Below, one piece after another: positions 1 through 9,593 of a DNA stretch of 64,000 nt. The stretch spans positions 68,787,719 through 68,851,718 of the forward strand of contig OY755046.1 of NCBI GenBank assembly GCA_963576565.1. The letters are read 5' to 3'. Within the stretch, counting starts at the first letter, position 1. Every line of letters begins with the position of its first letter. Source of the stretch: Aspidapion aeneum. Lineage: Eukaryota; Arthropoda; Insecta; Coleoptera; Brentidae. The notes under the pieces are model-generated. The model did not search any database, had not been told where the DNA came from, and was given only the letters and a program-made list of their open reading frames with translations. Both the position numbers and the translations under genes were made by a program.

Positions 1-160
1 GTACATTGTGATACATTTGATTTTACTTTATTTTATTTTTATTTTTATTTATTTTATTTTATGTTGGTGATTAATGTTAATATTTTTAAGTAGCTTCCTA
101 AATGAATTTGACGACTCAGGTATATATACACATATGCATAAATACTTTGTAATAAAAATA

Positions 161-194
161 TACTACTACTACTAATACTACTACTACTACTACA
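161..194. repeat. (ACT)n microsatellite
   Basis: A short run of ACT/TAC triplets with one interruption, in AT-rich sequence beyond the 3' end of the KMT5A gene. Confidence 0.9.
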
Positions 195-824
195 AGAATA
201 AAATAATATTTATGCATAAAAGTATAACCAATCAGGACATTTTATCTTAAGGGCCGCAAAGAGGATAGACTTATATCCATTGATATTGGTATTTTAAATA
301 TGTTTGCATTCTGCATCGTAAGGTACCGTAAGTATTGCAATAATACGTACTATATGGAAATAATATGCATATGTCTTTGAAAGCAACCAATCAGGTCTTT
401 TTTGCTTAAAGGCCCCAAGGCCCTCATGTTTGCATCATGAATAGGCAGTTACCGTGAGTATTGGAATATTATGTATATGCTCACCGCCTCCACAGACTTA
501 ACGGCTTTAGGAAATTTTAATTATTTTATAGTTCCCCTTTATGTTAGATACTTTTTCCGTAAAAACGTTATTTCAAAACCCTGCAAAATCTAGGACCAAG
601 TCCAACTTTCACAGTTATAATTTTTTTTGTAAGAAATTGAATTCTTTTGAAAAACTATTAAGGTTTACAAGATGCTTTCTTTTTTGTTTAGAAAAAACAA
701 TAGAAAACAATTGACAAAATGAAAAAGACAATAAAAATCCTTTCCTCTAGTGCCACTGTTACCTAAATGCTAAAATATTCGTTACTAGGAAAATATCTAC
801 GAAACTTAAAGTGGTGGTTTTGTC
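195..824. other. 3' flank of KMT5A, no gene seen
   Basis: AT-rich sequence downstream (minus strand) of the KMT5A stop codon. It should hold the 3' UTR, but no unambiguous polyadenylation signal could be chosen among the many A/T runs. No coding signal or clear repeat was recognised. Confidence 0.5.
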
Positions 825-890
825 TCAGTAAGCCAGCCACGGATGATGCTTGAGGGACTCCTTAGACCTGTCACCATAGTCGTACAGAAC
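825..890 (-). CDS. KMT5A: KMT5A terminal coding exon (SET C-terminus)
   Basis: Twenty-two codons including the TGA stop, encoding VLYDYGDRSKESLKHH then PWLAY. YDYGD is the C-terminal SET motif that completes the cofactor and lysine channel in SET8, and the short tail ending in HPWL is typical of SET8 proteins. The acceptor is a T-rich tract ending TAG at 893-891. The exon starts in phase 0, matching the GAG-GAG end of the preceding exon, so the joined reading is GEE-VLYDYGD. It is separated from that exon by a 1.56-kb intron nearly filled by a foldback element. Confidence 0.93.
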   Translation of the reverse strand, partial: VLYDYGDRSKESLKHHPWLAY

Positions 891-1084
891 CTAGTTAAAA
901 AGAAAAACAAAGTTGGTGCTAAAAAGCACAGGTCGTCTACGGTTTTTCCGCATCTCTATGTTCACATCACACTGCAGTTTTGTGATCTTCTTCGTAAAAA
1001 ATCGCCCGGCTAAGCGGACGTTTGTTAAAATCTCAAAACAAATCTTTTAAAAAAATTCAGTCTGCTACTCATCATTTAAAAAAT

Positions 1085-2441
1085 AGACTGGTGTACAGCG
1101 TGTCCCATTTTCGATGGGATTAAATGGGAAACTCGGTTATTATTAAAGATATCGATTTTCTAATTGCACCTTACCGTGCTATTTTTTTGAGACTTTAAAA
1201 ATGGTGTATAATCAGATTTTTGCTATAACCCGTGGTTCAGTTTTTTTTAAATATTGTTTAGTTTTTGAGATATGGTATTTATCATAAAAAAATTAAATAC
1301 GGACCTGGATTTTTTCACAACTATTTTCATTGGTTTCATACTATTATTATCTTAAAATGATAAAACTTTTTTGATTTAGGGTTAACAAACATATTTAATA
1401 TTTTAAAAAAAAATTTAGTCCGCACCTGAAAATTTCCAACGTAAATATTAATTAAAAATTGCGAGACACACTAGTTGAACAATTTTTAGTTTATATGTTT
1501 TGAAACGTTAATTAAAAAATTTATAAATAAAGTAAAAAACGTTAAAAAGTTACAATAATATCATAGTAATTATTTGATGGTACCACAGCAACTCATGAAA
1601 TTTACTTCAACATGGAAAAACAAACGCGTGGAATTGACATTGTCATTTTGCTTGTCATTTTTGTGATTGGCTCACTTAAAATTATTCTAAAATGGCTAAA
1701 ACAACAAAATCCCAATATTTAAACGGCAACAATATTTTTGTGCAAATGCGTTAAGAAAAATTACTCAAAAATACCTACAATGTCTTACACATAATGGCAA
1801 TCAATTTAAAGATTTATATCATTAAAGAAAAATTAGATATTATTTTTTTTGTATTTGTCGTAGACTTTGTTTCAAATAAATATTTGAATTACCGTAAAAC
1901 GTTAATTTGCTAAGTATCAAAACAGTTAAACTAAAAATCGTTCAACTAGCAATTTTTAATTTATATTTATGTTGGAAATTTCCAGGTTCGGACTAATTTT
2001 TTTTTTAAATATATTTTATTTAACCTTAAAACAAAAAATGTTTTTTTATTATTTTGTGATGAACCAATCAAAATAGTAATAAAAAAATCCAGGTCCGTAT
2101 TTTATCTTTTTATGATAAATACCATATCTCAAAAACTAAACAATATTTAAAAAAACTAATAACGTCATTATTTTCTTCTAAAAAAGTTGCCATAAAAAGG
2201 TTTTTACAGAATAAAAATATCTTGTAAAATAAGCGAGATATAAGAGATTATTAAAAATGCAATTTTTAGAAAAACTCCCTGTATTAGCAAAACTACGGGG
2301 TTTAGCAAAAATCTGATTACACGATTTTTAAGGGCTCAAAAAAAGAGCACGGTAAGGTGCAATAAAAAAATCGATATCTTTAATAATAACCGAGTTTCCC
2401 ATTTAATCCCATCGAAAATGGGACACTAATGGTGGACTAAT
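1085..2441. mobile_element. Long-TIR foldback element, copy 1
   Basis: The ends are inverted copies of GTGTCCCATTTTCGATGGGA followed by a further stretch including AACCGAGTTTCCCATTT and GATATCGATTTTC. The inverted relation continues inward over several hundred bases: the ACGGACCTGGATTTTT, TTTTTGAGATATGGTATTTA and TTGGAAATTTCCAGGT-type motifs all recur in opposite orientation. The element therefore folds into a long imperfect hairpin with a short central spacer. No transposase frame is present. It occupies almost all of the last KMT5A intron; its right end is about seven bases from the splice donor at 2453-2448. A second copy lies at 36147-38718. Confidence 0.85.
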
Positions 2442-2453
2442 AATGATACTTAC

Positions 2454-2598
2454 CTCCTCTCCAATTTTGATATTTCGGTTAGCAATCAGGACCAGTCTTG
2501 GTCGACCGTCAATCATGATCACCTTGGTCATCAAATTTCCATTTCTGGAATGGTTCACCAGCCGTCCCAGTCGACTTGTCTCTTTTGTCGCATCGATA
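2454..2598 (-). CDS. KMT5A: KMT5A SET-domain exon with NHS motif
   Basis: 145 bases: the first T completes a Cys codon with the previous exon, then 48 codons run through IDATKETSRLGRLVNHSRNG to NIKIGEE. RLVNHS is the SET pseudoknot motif (Asn-His contacts S-adenosylmethionine), and the Cys-hydrophobic-Asp-Ala-Thr lead-in is specific to the SET8 family. The donor GTAAGT is at 2453-2448 and the acceptor AG at 2600-2599 after a T-rich tract. The first ~20 coding bases belong to a motif that is repeated, decayed, in the upstream intron. Confidence 0.94.
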
Positions 2599-3075
2599 CT
2601 AAAAAAAAAGAAAGACAGATGTTATAATGAGTTAGAGATAGATGGGAAGCTGTGTTTGAGGTGACCTCGGCATATACTGTGGGGCCAATCGATTTGTCAC
2701 TAGTATCGCGTTAATATTGAAATCAAGAGAGAAAGGGATAGGTTACAATGGGTTAGAGGGAGAGGTGAAGCTGTGTTAGAGGTAACTTTGACATACATCC
2801 AGGCCAATAGATTCGTCTCGTTTGTCGCTTTAAGACAACCGAACAGAGAAAGATAGAGGTTCAAATAAGTTAGAGGGAGAGGTGAAGCTGTGTTTGGGGT
2901 GACCTCGACATACTGTGGGGCCGATCGATTTTTCTCTTTTCTCGCCTTGATACTGAAACGAAAAAAGAAAGACAGATGTTACAATGAGTTAGAGAAAGAG
3001 GTGAGCTTTTATTTAAGGTGACCTCTTGTGTCCCGTGAAGACTGAACCGAAGAGAGAAAGACAGAGGTTCAAATG
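2569..3075. repeat. Tandem repeat of ~118 bp overlapping the KMT5A exon edge
   Basis: Four diverged copies of a unit with a (CC)RATCGAYTTGTC-like start, GTGACCTCGRCATA, AAGCTGTGTTTG and AATGAGTTAGAG blocks start near 2577, 2685, 2804 and 2921. The first copy overlaps the 5' end of the SET exon, so the other copies include decayed versions of the exon start and its splice acceptor. No long reading frame is kept. Confidence 0.7.
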
Positions 3076-3281
3076 AGTTAGAGAAAGAAAGACAGATGCT
3101 TAGAGCAATAAAAAATATATTTATATTTTTTAAGGACAGAAGTTATACTGGGTTAAAAAGAGAGGTGAAGTGAAAAAAAAAACATAAAAAACAAAAAGAA
3201 AAGACCATACAATAAAAAAAAATTTTAAATTTTTTTAAAAATTCAAGAAAATAAAAACAATTTAAAAACACAATAACTTAC

Positions 3282-3472
3282 CAATACTGTTGGCCATTGT
3301 GCTTGAAGTAGTACATATAACACCCTGCGTTCTCGTTCTCCGCATAAATGGATTCTCTCTCCTTGGCTTCCATAATGTCCACCAACTGTCCAACGTATTC
3401 TACGACGTAATCACCTTTGTTGAATTCCTTGGCTGCTACTATGCCTCTACCTTTTTCCTCAAAAAATCGAAC
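3282..3472 (-). CDS. KMT5A: KMT5A exon, N-terminal half of SET domain
   Basis: 191 bases in frame from VRFFEEKGRGIVAAKEFNKG to GCYMYYFKHNGQQY plus two bases of a Cys codon. GRG is the S-adenosylmethionine-binding motif that opens the SET domain, and DYVVEYVGQLVDIMEAKERE matches the SET-N region of PR-Set7 proteins. The acceptor is TTTTCTTTATAG and the donor GTAAGT at 3281-3276. The phases (in 0, out 2) agree with both neighbouring exons. Confidence 0.94.
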
Positions 3473-3499
3473 CTATAAAGAAAACATAAAAAGACCTAC

Positions 3500-3850
3500 A
3501 AATGTTAGTCAACTAGTTAGCCGAATAGATCACAGATATATAGACTTATTGCCAATGTATATAGCGAAGCAACAACATCAATCACAATCCACGAAGGAAC
3601 CAAGCGAAGGCTCATAAGAAGAGGTGTCAGAGACAGGGTGACACAATATCTTCTAAATTATTGACAGTGCTTGAACCACCACATATGCTGATGATATCGT
3701 CTTAATAACAGACAAGAAAGAAGAACTGATAAAAATGCTGGAAGAACTGGATACAGCAGCTAAAAATATAGGCTTAACCTTAAACCAAAATAAAAGAGAA
3801 CAAGTAGAGGAATATATGTATATACCTGGAACAAATAGGGTGTTTAACAG
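3500..3850 (+). mobile_element. Non-LTR retrotransposon RT fragment
   Basis: A frame-broken piece of reverse transcriptase. Fragments read in order are ...YIDLLPMYIA, then TITIHEGTKRRLIRRGVRD (normally followed by QGDTISPKLF, which is deleted here), then YADDIVLITDKKEELIKML. YADD is the RT active-site motif and is intact. The domain order and wording match RT of RTE/Jockey-type insect non-LTR elements. It lies in the KMT5A intron between 3473 and 5233, antisense to the gene. Dead copy. Confidence 0.75.
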
Positions 3851-4175
3851 TAGTAAAAAATAAATATATATTTATTTTTAGATATCTCTTTAGGTCTTGG
3901 TAATGCTAAAAACAAACTTCTTTGTTTAATTTTTTCTCAAATTCATAGTCCTTTTAATTAAATAAATTCATTGAATTAAAACAATTAGCCACGTGATTCA
4001 AAACAGGCGGTCTACCAGTCAGCTGCGAGTGACGTCACAAAACAGTAAACGCCTCAAACGAACCTATTTTCTGTGTTATTTTCTTATGGATGGTAATGTT
4101 TGCTTTGGTTTAAAGTGCGAATTATCGTCCTAAATTAGATTTTATTTTGTGTTTTGCTTATAAAAAATATTTTCA

Positions 4176-4307
4176 ATGAAAAACGGATTCTCCAAAGCCG
4201 ATAGCTCGAACTTCCGAATGCTGCATTCCTTTATGGTGGCAGGCTTCTTTGCCAACAACAGTGATTTTTGTTATGCGGAATTTAGAAACGTTAAAATGTT
4301 GATGTAA
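4176..4307 (+). CDS. Short frame, possibly a transposon-derived exon
   Basis: ATG followed by 42 further codons: KNGFSKADSSNFRMLHSF, MVAGFFANNSDFCYAEF, RNVKMLM, then TAA. A GTAAGT donor overlaps the end (GAT-GTAAGT at 4304), so it could be a small exon rather than a complete frame. The balanced residue composition is unlike the low-complexity shadows around it and resembles short leaders seen in insect repeat families, but no function is recognised. It lies antisense in a KMT5A intron. Confidence 0.3.
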   Translation: MKNGFSKADSSNFRMLHSFMVAGFFANNSDFCYAEFRNVKMLM

Positions 4308-4494
4308 GTATTCGATGAGTTCTTTTGTATAGAACTGAAAGTTCTTTTATGATATTCTTCGCCTACTTTTACTCATTTAGATTTTGAGGTTAGGTTATAT
4401 TTAGTTTTTTTTGTTTAATATGCCATTTACAATAGATTCAATTAAATACCCAATCATTATTATTTTAAGCATTAAGAAACAATCAAAAACTGCA

Positions 4495-4720
4495 GGAGAG
4501 GGAGGCAAAAACTATACAACGACCAGCAATACTTGAAGTACTGCATAGGTTACACTGCATACTCCTGCGTAGGTACTGCCTAGTCCTGCCTTGTCTTGCA
4601 TATGCACTGCTCAGTCCTACATTTAGCCTGCATGTGCACTGCCTAATCCTGCATTTAGAGGTACTCCCTAGTCCTGCCTAATAACTGCCTAGCACCGTCT
4701 AAAAATGTGTACACCTTTCT
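4495..4720. repeat. Degenerate CTGCCTAGTC repeat cluster
   Basis: About ten irregularly spaced copies of TACTGCCTAGTCCTGC-like words (for example TGCCTAGTCCTGCC, TGCTCAGTCCTAC, TGCCTAATCCTGC). It resembles the TCCTGTATAG cluster at 46670-46960, and both are close to a GTGTACAC-type word. Confidence 0.6.
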
Positions 4721-5196
4721 GCCTATTATAGTTGTTCACCACTTGTAAAAAACATAACCTCAAAAATTTCATCGTCATTTACGAAATAGTTATATATATT
4801 ATAGACAACGTGAGAAAAATTAATAGAAGCAATTTAGTTATACTCACATCAAAGTGATCTTTATAAATGTAAAGTGAAGATGTATTAGATAAGGCCCTTG
4901 GGTCTTTTCGAGCAAGTTCTAGCCATTTTTTTCGTTCTTTTACGCTGTAGGCATATGAATAAATAGTTTTTCAGGTGTTTTTATGCTAGTATTCGAACAC
5001 TGAGGCACTATACACCACTTTTAAGACATTTTTTTACATAAAAAACAGTAAAAACAGAGACCAAAAACAAATAAACACTTGAATGCCGTGTATCTGTCCG
5101 CGAGTTTACTGCGCTGTGACGTCATTGCAACGCCATGCTAGAAATGAGCGTTTTAGCGGCAAATTCAAATCGGAAATTAGAAAACTTGATTTTAAA

Positions 5197-5230
5197 TTGA
5201 AGAAGGCTAAATAGATAGATAGATAGAATG
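5197..5230 (+). mobile_element. (GATA)n tail of a truncated non-LTR element
   Basis: TTGAAGAAGGCTAAATAGAT followed by a GATA repeat is the same 3' end seen, in reverse, at 9342-9375, where it is attached to RT C-terminal coding sequence. Here only about 34 bases are left. Its end is adjacent to the GTACAT splice donor of the KMT5A exon ending at 5234. Confidence 0.65.
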
Positions 5231-5233
5231 TAC

Positions 5234-5480
5234 CTCGAGACCGTCCTCAACATCCCTCCTCACCATCCTCTCCAGGGCCAGCTGTTTCTCTTCCAGGACC
5301 GTAGTCTTGGTTTTTCTAACGGACCTTCGTACAGGGAAGTACTCGGTAAGCTTGTGTTGCTGCGGCTGGTTGTTCTGATTGTTTTTCTGGCGATTGGTCG
5401 TGTTATCTTTGATAGAGTTGGTGGTCGTGCGGTTCGCGTCGTTGTTTCTCGCGTTGTTGAAAAGGTTGGTGTTGATCAAT
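5234..5480 (-). CDS. KMT5A: KMT5A exon preceding the SET domain
   Basis: 247 bases. The first A completes a Lys codon; then come 82 codons with an Asn/Gln/Thr-rich stretch (about 35 residues, NNARNNDANRTTTN and similar), then HKLTEYFPVRRSVRKTKTTV and a charged helix ending RDVEDGLE. K-x-T-(D/E)-(F/Y)-(F/Y)-PVRRS-x-RK is the diagnostic lead-in of SET8 proteins. The donor is GTACAT, weaker than its neighbours. The acceptor is TTTTTTTTGACAG. Confidence 0.9.
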
Positions 5481-7241
5481 CTGTCAAAAAAAACAAATTT
5501 TTGGTTTTTTAGGAGAGGGTCTATAGCAGTGGCAGCTGCTACATGGAGGGGAACGGAGCAGTGCTCTCCTAAAACTAGACAACAAACAGTATTTTTAATT
5601 GATTTATTAAAAAAAAGTTAAATCTTCCCTTACGACATGATTGTCTAGTTCTTTTTATTATCTGTGGTTAAGATCAAGCGATTAATTGGGTGAACTTTTT
5701 TAGCGTAAATAATTACAAGCCGGCAGCGCCGCGCGGGGCAAGGTTTCAATTTCACCCGTTTTTCAGCGGGGTATGGGTGGATGTTCTCGAGCCAAGGCGG
5801 GACGAATGTGTGTTTTAGTTTAAGTCGGCCATTATCATCGTGCGGAAACGTCCGTTGCCCTTCTACACGATGCCGGTGCTATCCTTAGTGAAGACGTATG
5901 AGTTTGTTTTGATTTGGGCTGTCAGTAGTAAAAAGCATTGCCGGTCGCGTGTCTTTGTTTTTGTTATCGTTTGTTTATAAAATGGAAATAAATACCGTCA
6001 ATTACATAATTAAATGTGGATGATTCTACCAAAAGAGAGCTATATGGATATCATTTTTGGTCATTGCCTTTAAATAACAGTACAGCACAGTAAACAATTT
6101 TGTTTTGTTAAATTTATGTAACTAATTGGGTGTAAGCTAAGAAACATTTATTTTCCCAAATTTTAGGAATTATTGCATAAAAATGCCAGAGGAATGAGGA
6201 CCAGAGGAATGAATTTTTTAATGGTTTTCCAATTTAAATCAAAATCTATTTAGACTACTTAACTTAAGTTTTATATAAACAAAGTTCCTATACTTTATTA
6301 TTTTAAAACAATCAACAAAAAAATTATACTATTGATATCAGTCGAATATTTACTTACCAGAGGAATGATAATTGAAGCGCTCCTTTTTGATTTCTCCGAA
6401 AAAAACTAATTTTCTGCCGAAAATAGAAAGATCTATAACTTAAACCAAACTAAAGTTGACATTATCTGTCAAAACTTGTCATCCTCACAAGTAAATTAGA
6501 TATCCAGGGCCGTCTCTTTCTCTAGAAATTAACCGGTGGTATTCACAAATATTGTGTTATTAAAAATGGAGCACGTTTAAAATTGTAAAATTTTCCGGGA
6601 AGATGTAAATTCGGATTTTCAAAAATATGACTGCAAACTTAAGTTTTATCAATTTTTTGATAAATAGTTAAGACTGGGCTAAATATTATTTATTAGGATA
6701 TTTTTTTCAATCTAAGTTTTTAATATTTGGTTTGGGACTACACCAAAGGAATGAGGTATTATTTGCTATGTAATAAAAAAAATTATAAACTTGCAATTTT
6801 TTTTATACATTAAACTCAAATGCTCCATAAAGAAAACATTTCGTTTTAAATTTTATAACTAAAGCTATGCTTCATTTGCAGTCTGTGTTTGAAAAATATG
6901 CATTCCCACTCCACAGCACCATGTGCAAATTTAAATACGTTGACATATGACTGTCGAATACAAATAAAATCGTTAGGCCCACATAGACCGGACCTAAAAA
7001 TCCAAAAAATTAACCAAAATTTTAGTGCAAGTAATAAAAAATTATAAGATGCTGAAAACTGGTTGTGCGGTTATGGAAAACGAAATGATTTTTTTTGGTT
7101 TATTTGTCTTATTATGAACAATCCACGAAGTGATCCTGCGTGGGTGGCAAAGGGCAAATAAACTGGACAGTATCAAATGCTTTTTTTAAATCTAAAAACA
7201 CAAGGCAAGTTTAACGAATTTTAAGCACCCTGCATACTTAC
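5481..7241. other. KMT5A intron, unassigned
   Basis: 1.76 kb. Part of it (about 5715-5965) is GC-richer than its surroundings and could be the 5' leader of an unrecognised retroelement. At 6180-6215 and 6355-6370 and near 6745 the word (CC)AGAGGAATGA / CAAAGGAATGAG recurs. No frame or family was identified. Confidence 0.4.
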
Positions 7242-7431
7242 TTTCTTTTTGCCTTCGGTGCTTCAGGTTGACTAATAATTAAAGTTTTTTTCGAGCCAAT
7301 CAGTTCCTCTGTAGGATCACTCCTCAACTCTATTCTGTGAGGTGTGGGGGGAGTTCCAGCGTTGCCGTCTAGTAACTTTTGACGCCTCGTCTGAATCTGG
7401 AGGGGCGTGGTTGGAACCACTGTAGCTGTAG
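7242..7431 (-). CDS. KMT5A: KMT5A upstream exon (disordered N-terminal part)
   Basis: 190 bases open in the one frame that joins in phase to the next exon: TATVVPTTPLQIQTRRQKLL ... PPTPHRIEL ... SQPEAPKAKRK, ending with two bases of a Lys codon before GTAAGT (7241-7236). The Pro/Thr/Lys-rich composition fits the disordered N-terminal region of SET8 proteins, which is poorly conserved, so the support here is splice sites and phase rather than homology. The acceptor TTTTTCTTTACAG is followed by two CTACAG hexamers, so in-frame six-base alternative acceptors are possible. It starts in phase 2, so the protein begins further upstream. Confidence 0.75.
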
Positions 7432-7560
7432 CTGTAAAGAAAAAAAAAACAAGTTGTTTTAGCTATCCAATACCATACGCGAAAATGGTATTCCGTAAAA
7501 CCCAAGATTTTTTTAGATATTTTCCGCATATTTTAGAAATAAAAAATAATAAAAGCTTTA

Positions 7561-8258
7561 AAAATTCATATTTTACAAGCTATATATTTTATTAACAAAA
7601 GCACCGAGTTGCAGTATGGTGGGACCATAGAGATCCGAAAAAACCACACCTTGAGTTAAGATTCACAAAAACGTCATTTAGCGAATTTTAAGGTAGGGAA
7701 TCTCATAAGGCTAATATGGCAAAACTTTGAAAATTCATATTTTACAAACTATATATTTTATCAACAAAAGCACCGAGTTGCAGTATGGTGAGGCCATATA
7801 GATGAGAAAAAACCACACCTTGAGGGTGAGATTCTAAAAAACGTCATTTAGCGAATTTTAAGGTAGGGAATCTCATAAGGCCAATATGGCAAAATTTTAA
7901 AAATTCATATTTTACAAACTATATATTTTATCAACAAAAGCACCGAGTTGCAGTATGGTGGGACCCTAGAGATCCGAAAAACCCACACTTGAGTTAAGAT
8001 TAATAAAAACGTCATTTAGTGAATTTTAGGGTAGGGAATCTCATAAGGCCAATATGGCAAAACTTTAAAAATTCATATTTTACATAGTATATATTTTATC
8101 AACCAAAGCACCGAGTTGCAGTATGGTGAGGCCATATAGATGAGAAAAAACCACACCTTGAGGTGAGATTCTAAAAAACGTCATTTAGCGAATTTTAAGG
8201 TAGGGAATCTCATAAGACCAATATGGCAAAACTTTAAAAATTCATATTTTACAACCAC
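7561..8258. repeat. 169-bp tandem repeat, block 1
   Basis: Four full copies plus a partial copy. The word AAAATTCATATTTTACA recurs at 7561, 7730, 7900, 8068 and 8237 (spacing 168-170), with GCACCGAGTTGCAGTATGG and ACGTCATTTAGCGAATTTTA at fixed places in each unit. Copies one/three and two/four share variants (GGGACC..GATCCG versus AGGCCATATAGATGAG), suggesting a dimeric unit. The same family reappears at 45224-45995. It lies between the 5'-most identified KMT5A exon and the SSNA1-like gene. Confidence 0.9.
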
Positions 8259-8412
8259 TGGATCAAAGTATAGCCAAGTTCTTCAATACACACACATTTC
8301 AAAATGAAAGTTTCATTTTTGAGTACTTGGTTATGATTTCAAAAATTTTTTAAAGGATTTGTGTAATACTGAGTTTTAAAGTAGTTTATTATGAAACTAT
8401 TAAAATCAAGTA

Positions 8413-8948
8413 CAGTGAAACCTCATATAAGCGGACGCTCATGGTTTCGTCGATTTTGTCCGCTTACTGGAGGTGTCCCCTTAAGAGAGAGAATTGCAAA
8501 ATTTTAATACACATTTATTATTAAAGCTAAGGACACTCATCGTAAACGCAAAATCTTGCTTGACGATGAGTGACCTTAATTAAAGCAGCACCAGTTCCGT
8601 CAAATAAAATATATTGTATATACGTCAAAAGTATTTAGTTTCCGCATTAAAACTGAAAGAGGTAATTCCCCGGCTGCAGAGTGCGTTGTTGCCAACATAC
8701 TACATAATATTTATGCCCATGTCGTACAGCGCTCCGTCCCGTTGTCAGAGGTTCGCGTCCGGTTAAGGGAGGTTTCAGAATTTTTTAACCAAAAAAAATT
8801 GTCCGTGGCCGGTTATTAGAGTGTCCGGATATAGGAGTGAATTTTACATGTAAAGAAATAGGCAAAAGCTTGGTTCCAACAAATTTGTCCGCCTAATGGG
8901 AGTGTCCGCTTAACAGAGGTGTCCTCAAAACGAGGTTTCACTCCCCTG
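8413..8948 (-). mobile_element. Tigger/pogo-type element, internally deleted
   Basis: Begins TA-CAGTGAAACCTC and ends GAGGTTTCACT(CCCC)TG-TA, with repeated AGCGGAC / GTCCGCTTA motifs in both terminal regions, as in pogo/Tigger elements, which insert at TA. The right part is the reverse complement of the first ~300 bases of the element at 29204-29810, so it is in opposite orientation. It keeps an internal stem ACTCATCGT/ACGATGAGT near 8539-8577. No transposase frame remains. It ends about 50 bases upstream of the presumed acceptor in front of the SSNA1-like first coding exon. Confidence 0.8.
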
Positions 8949-9047
8949 TATAAACACATGAATCTGACCCTGACGTATTTTTATTTCATTTTCAGTTCTG
9001 ACAATTAAAAAAAATACGATATTTTTTCCAAATTATAAAATGAAAAA
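8949..9047 (+). promoter_or_regulatory. 5' UTR/acceptor region of the SSNA1-like gene
   Basis: TTTTTATTTCATTTTCAG at 8978-8995 is a convincing 3' splice site 52 bases before the ATG, so the coding start probably lies in the second exon of the transcript, with an untranslated first exon further upstream. No TATA box or initiator could be assigned. Confidence 0.4.
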
Positions 9048-9251
9048 ATGGCAAATAGGGAATTCTTCGATAAAAAAGAATGCGTCGAGGAAAAGGGGAA
9101 GGTCTTGGATATAAATAATCAAGACATTGTGAAATATATGTGCAGTCTTCAAGATGAAAGAAATAATTTGTCCATTATAATCGAAAAACAGTATCTGGAA
9201 AGAAAAAATATCGAATCGGAAATTGAAAAATTGACCTACAAGCTGTGTTTG
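9048..9251 (+). CDS. SSNA1-like exon 1 (coiled coil)
   Basis: 68 codons from ATG: MANREFFDKKECVEEKGKV, then LDINNQDIVKYMCSLQDERN and EIEKLTYKLCL, ending at a GTAAAT donor. The pattern (N-x-x-IVKY-(2)-L-x-x-(E/K)RxxL ... E-x-EIEKLT-x-KL) follows the SSNA1 helix, in which YNNELVKCIEEL and VRQLTEKL occupy the same places. Without splicing the frame runs only three codons into the intron. An out-of-frame ATG eight bases upstream gives a short frame and is rejected. Confidence 0.8.
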
Positions 9252-9339
9252 GTAAATAAATAGTATTAGTCCCATTAGTCCACGGAACACCGGTCTATTT
9301 GTTAAGTCATAAGTCTATCCATGGCCCACTGTGTTATAG

Positions 9340-9590
9340 TCTATCTATCTATCTATTTAGCCTTCTTCAATCCATCTTTGGACCGCCAATATCTTCTTCT
9401 TTCTTATCTAGTTCCAGCGTGTTTCTTCAAATCGTCCGCTCATCTCATTTAGGGTCTTCCCCTACTTCTTTTATTTTCTCAATATCTCCAGTTTATGACT
9501 GGCAAATTTCCATTTTAATTTTGCTACTTCTCCTCTGACATCCCTTACTTTTGTTTTATTTCTTATCCATTCAACAGTAAAGTTTTGATG
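9340..9590 (-). mobile_element. 3' end of a non-LTR retrotransposon with (GATA)n tail
   Basis: On the minus strand the sequence reads WIRNKTKVRDVRGEVAKLKW, KFASH, RGRP and ADDLKKHAGTR with stops and frameshifts between, followed by TTGAAGAAGGCTAAATAGAT and a GATA repeat. These words are typical of the C-terminal end of insect RT proteins of the RTE-like/R2-like kind (RN..KV.D...R...LKW..AGH ... RRRGRP...W.DDL...AG). Dead copy in intron 1 of the SSNA1-like gene. Confidence 0.7.
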
Positions 9591-9593
9591 TAG

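Larger units (their letters stand above)
3851..5196. other. KMT5A intron, largely unassigned
   Basis: AT-rich intron sequence. It contains a short reading frame at 4176-4307 and a CTGCCTAGTC-type degenerate repeat at 4495-4720 (both listed separately). TGACGTCAC-like sites occur at about 4030 and in opposite setting near 5117, which could mark the two ends of an unrecognised element, but the flanking match is weak. Confidence 0.4.
825..7431 (-). other. KMT5A: Gene model: KMT5A/PR-Set7 (SET8) histone methyltransferase, 3' part
   Basis: Five minus-strand exons (7431-7242, 5480-5234, 3472-3282, 2598-2454, 890-825) splice in phase to 278 codons plus a TGA stop. Enzymes of this family monomethylate lysine 20 of histone H4 in the nucleus and act in chromatin compaction and cell-cycle control. 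The sequence shows a disordered basic N-terminal part, then the family-typical lead-in EYFPVRRSVRK, then a full SET domain: EEKGRGIVAAKEF, DYVVEYVG, GCYMYYF, DATKETSRLGRLVNHS, and the terminal YDYGDRSKESL followed by HHPWLAY and the stop. Acceptors have good polypyrimidine tracts; donors are GTAAGT at three introns and GTACAT at one. The 7431 exon begins in phase 2, so at least one further 5' exon with the start codon lies at higher coordinates; it was not found. Introns carry a foldback element, an RT fragment, a retroelement tail and local tandem repeats. Confidence 0.92.

Noticed and set aside
5228..5512. 94-codon plus-strand frame over the KMT5A exon.
   Set aside because: It is the antisense shadow of a real coding exon with the SET8-specific PVRRSVRK motif on the other strand.
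7317..7529. A minus-strand ATG frame running through the 7431 acceptor as a possible KMT5A start.
   Set aside because: It reads a different frame from the one that joins in phase to the next exon, and its T-rich first half is the polypyrimidine tract of the acceptor.
9033..9290. Minus-strand hydrophobic frame opposite the SSNA1-like first exon.
   Set aside because: It is the complement of the coiled-coil exon.
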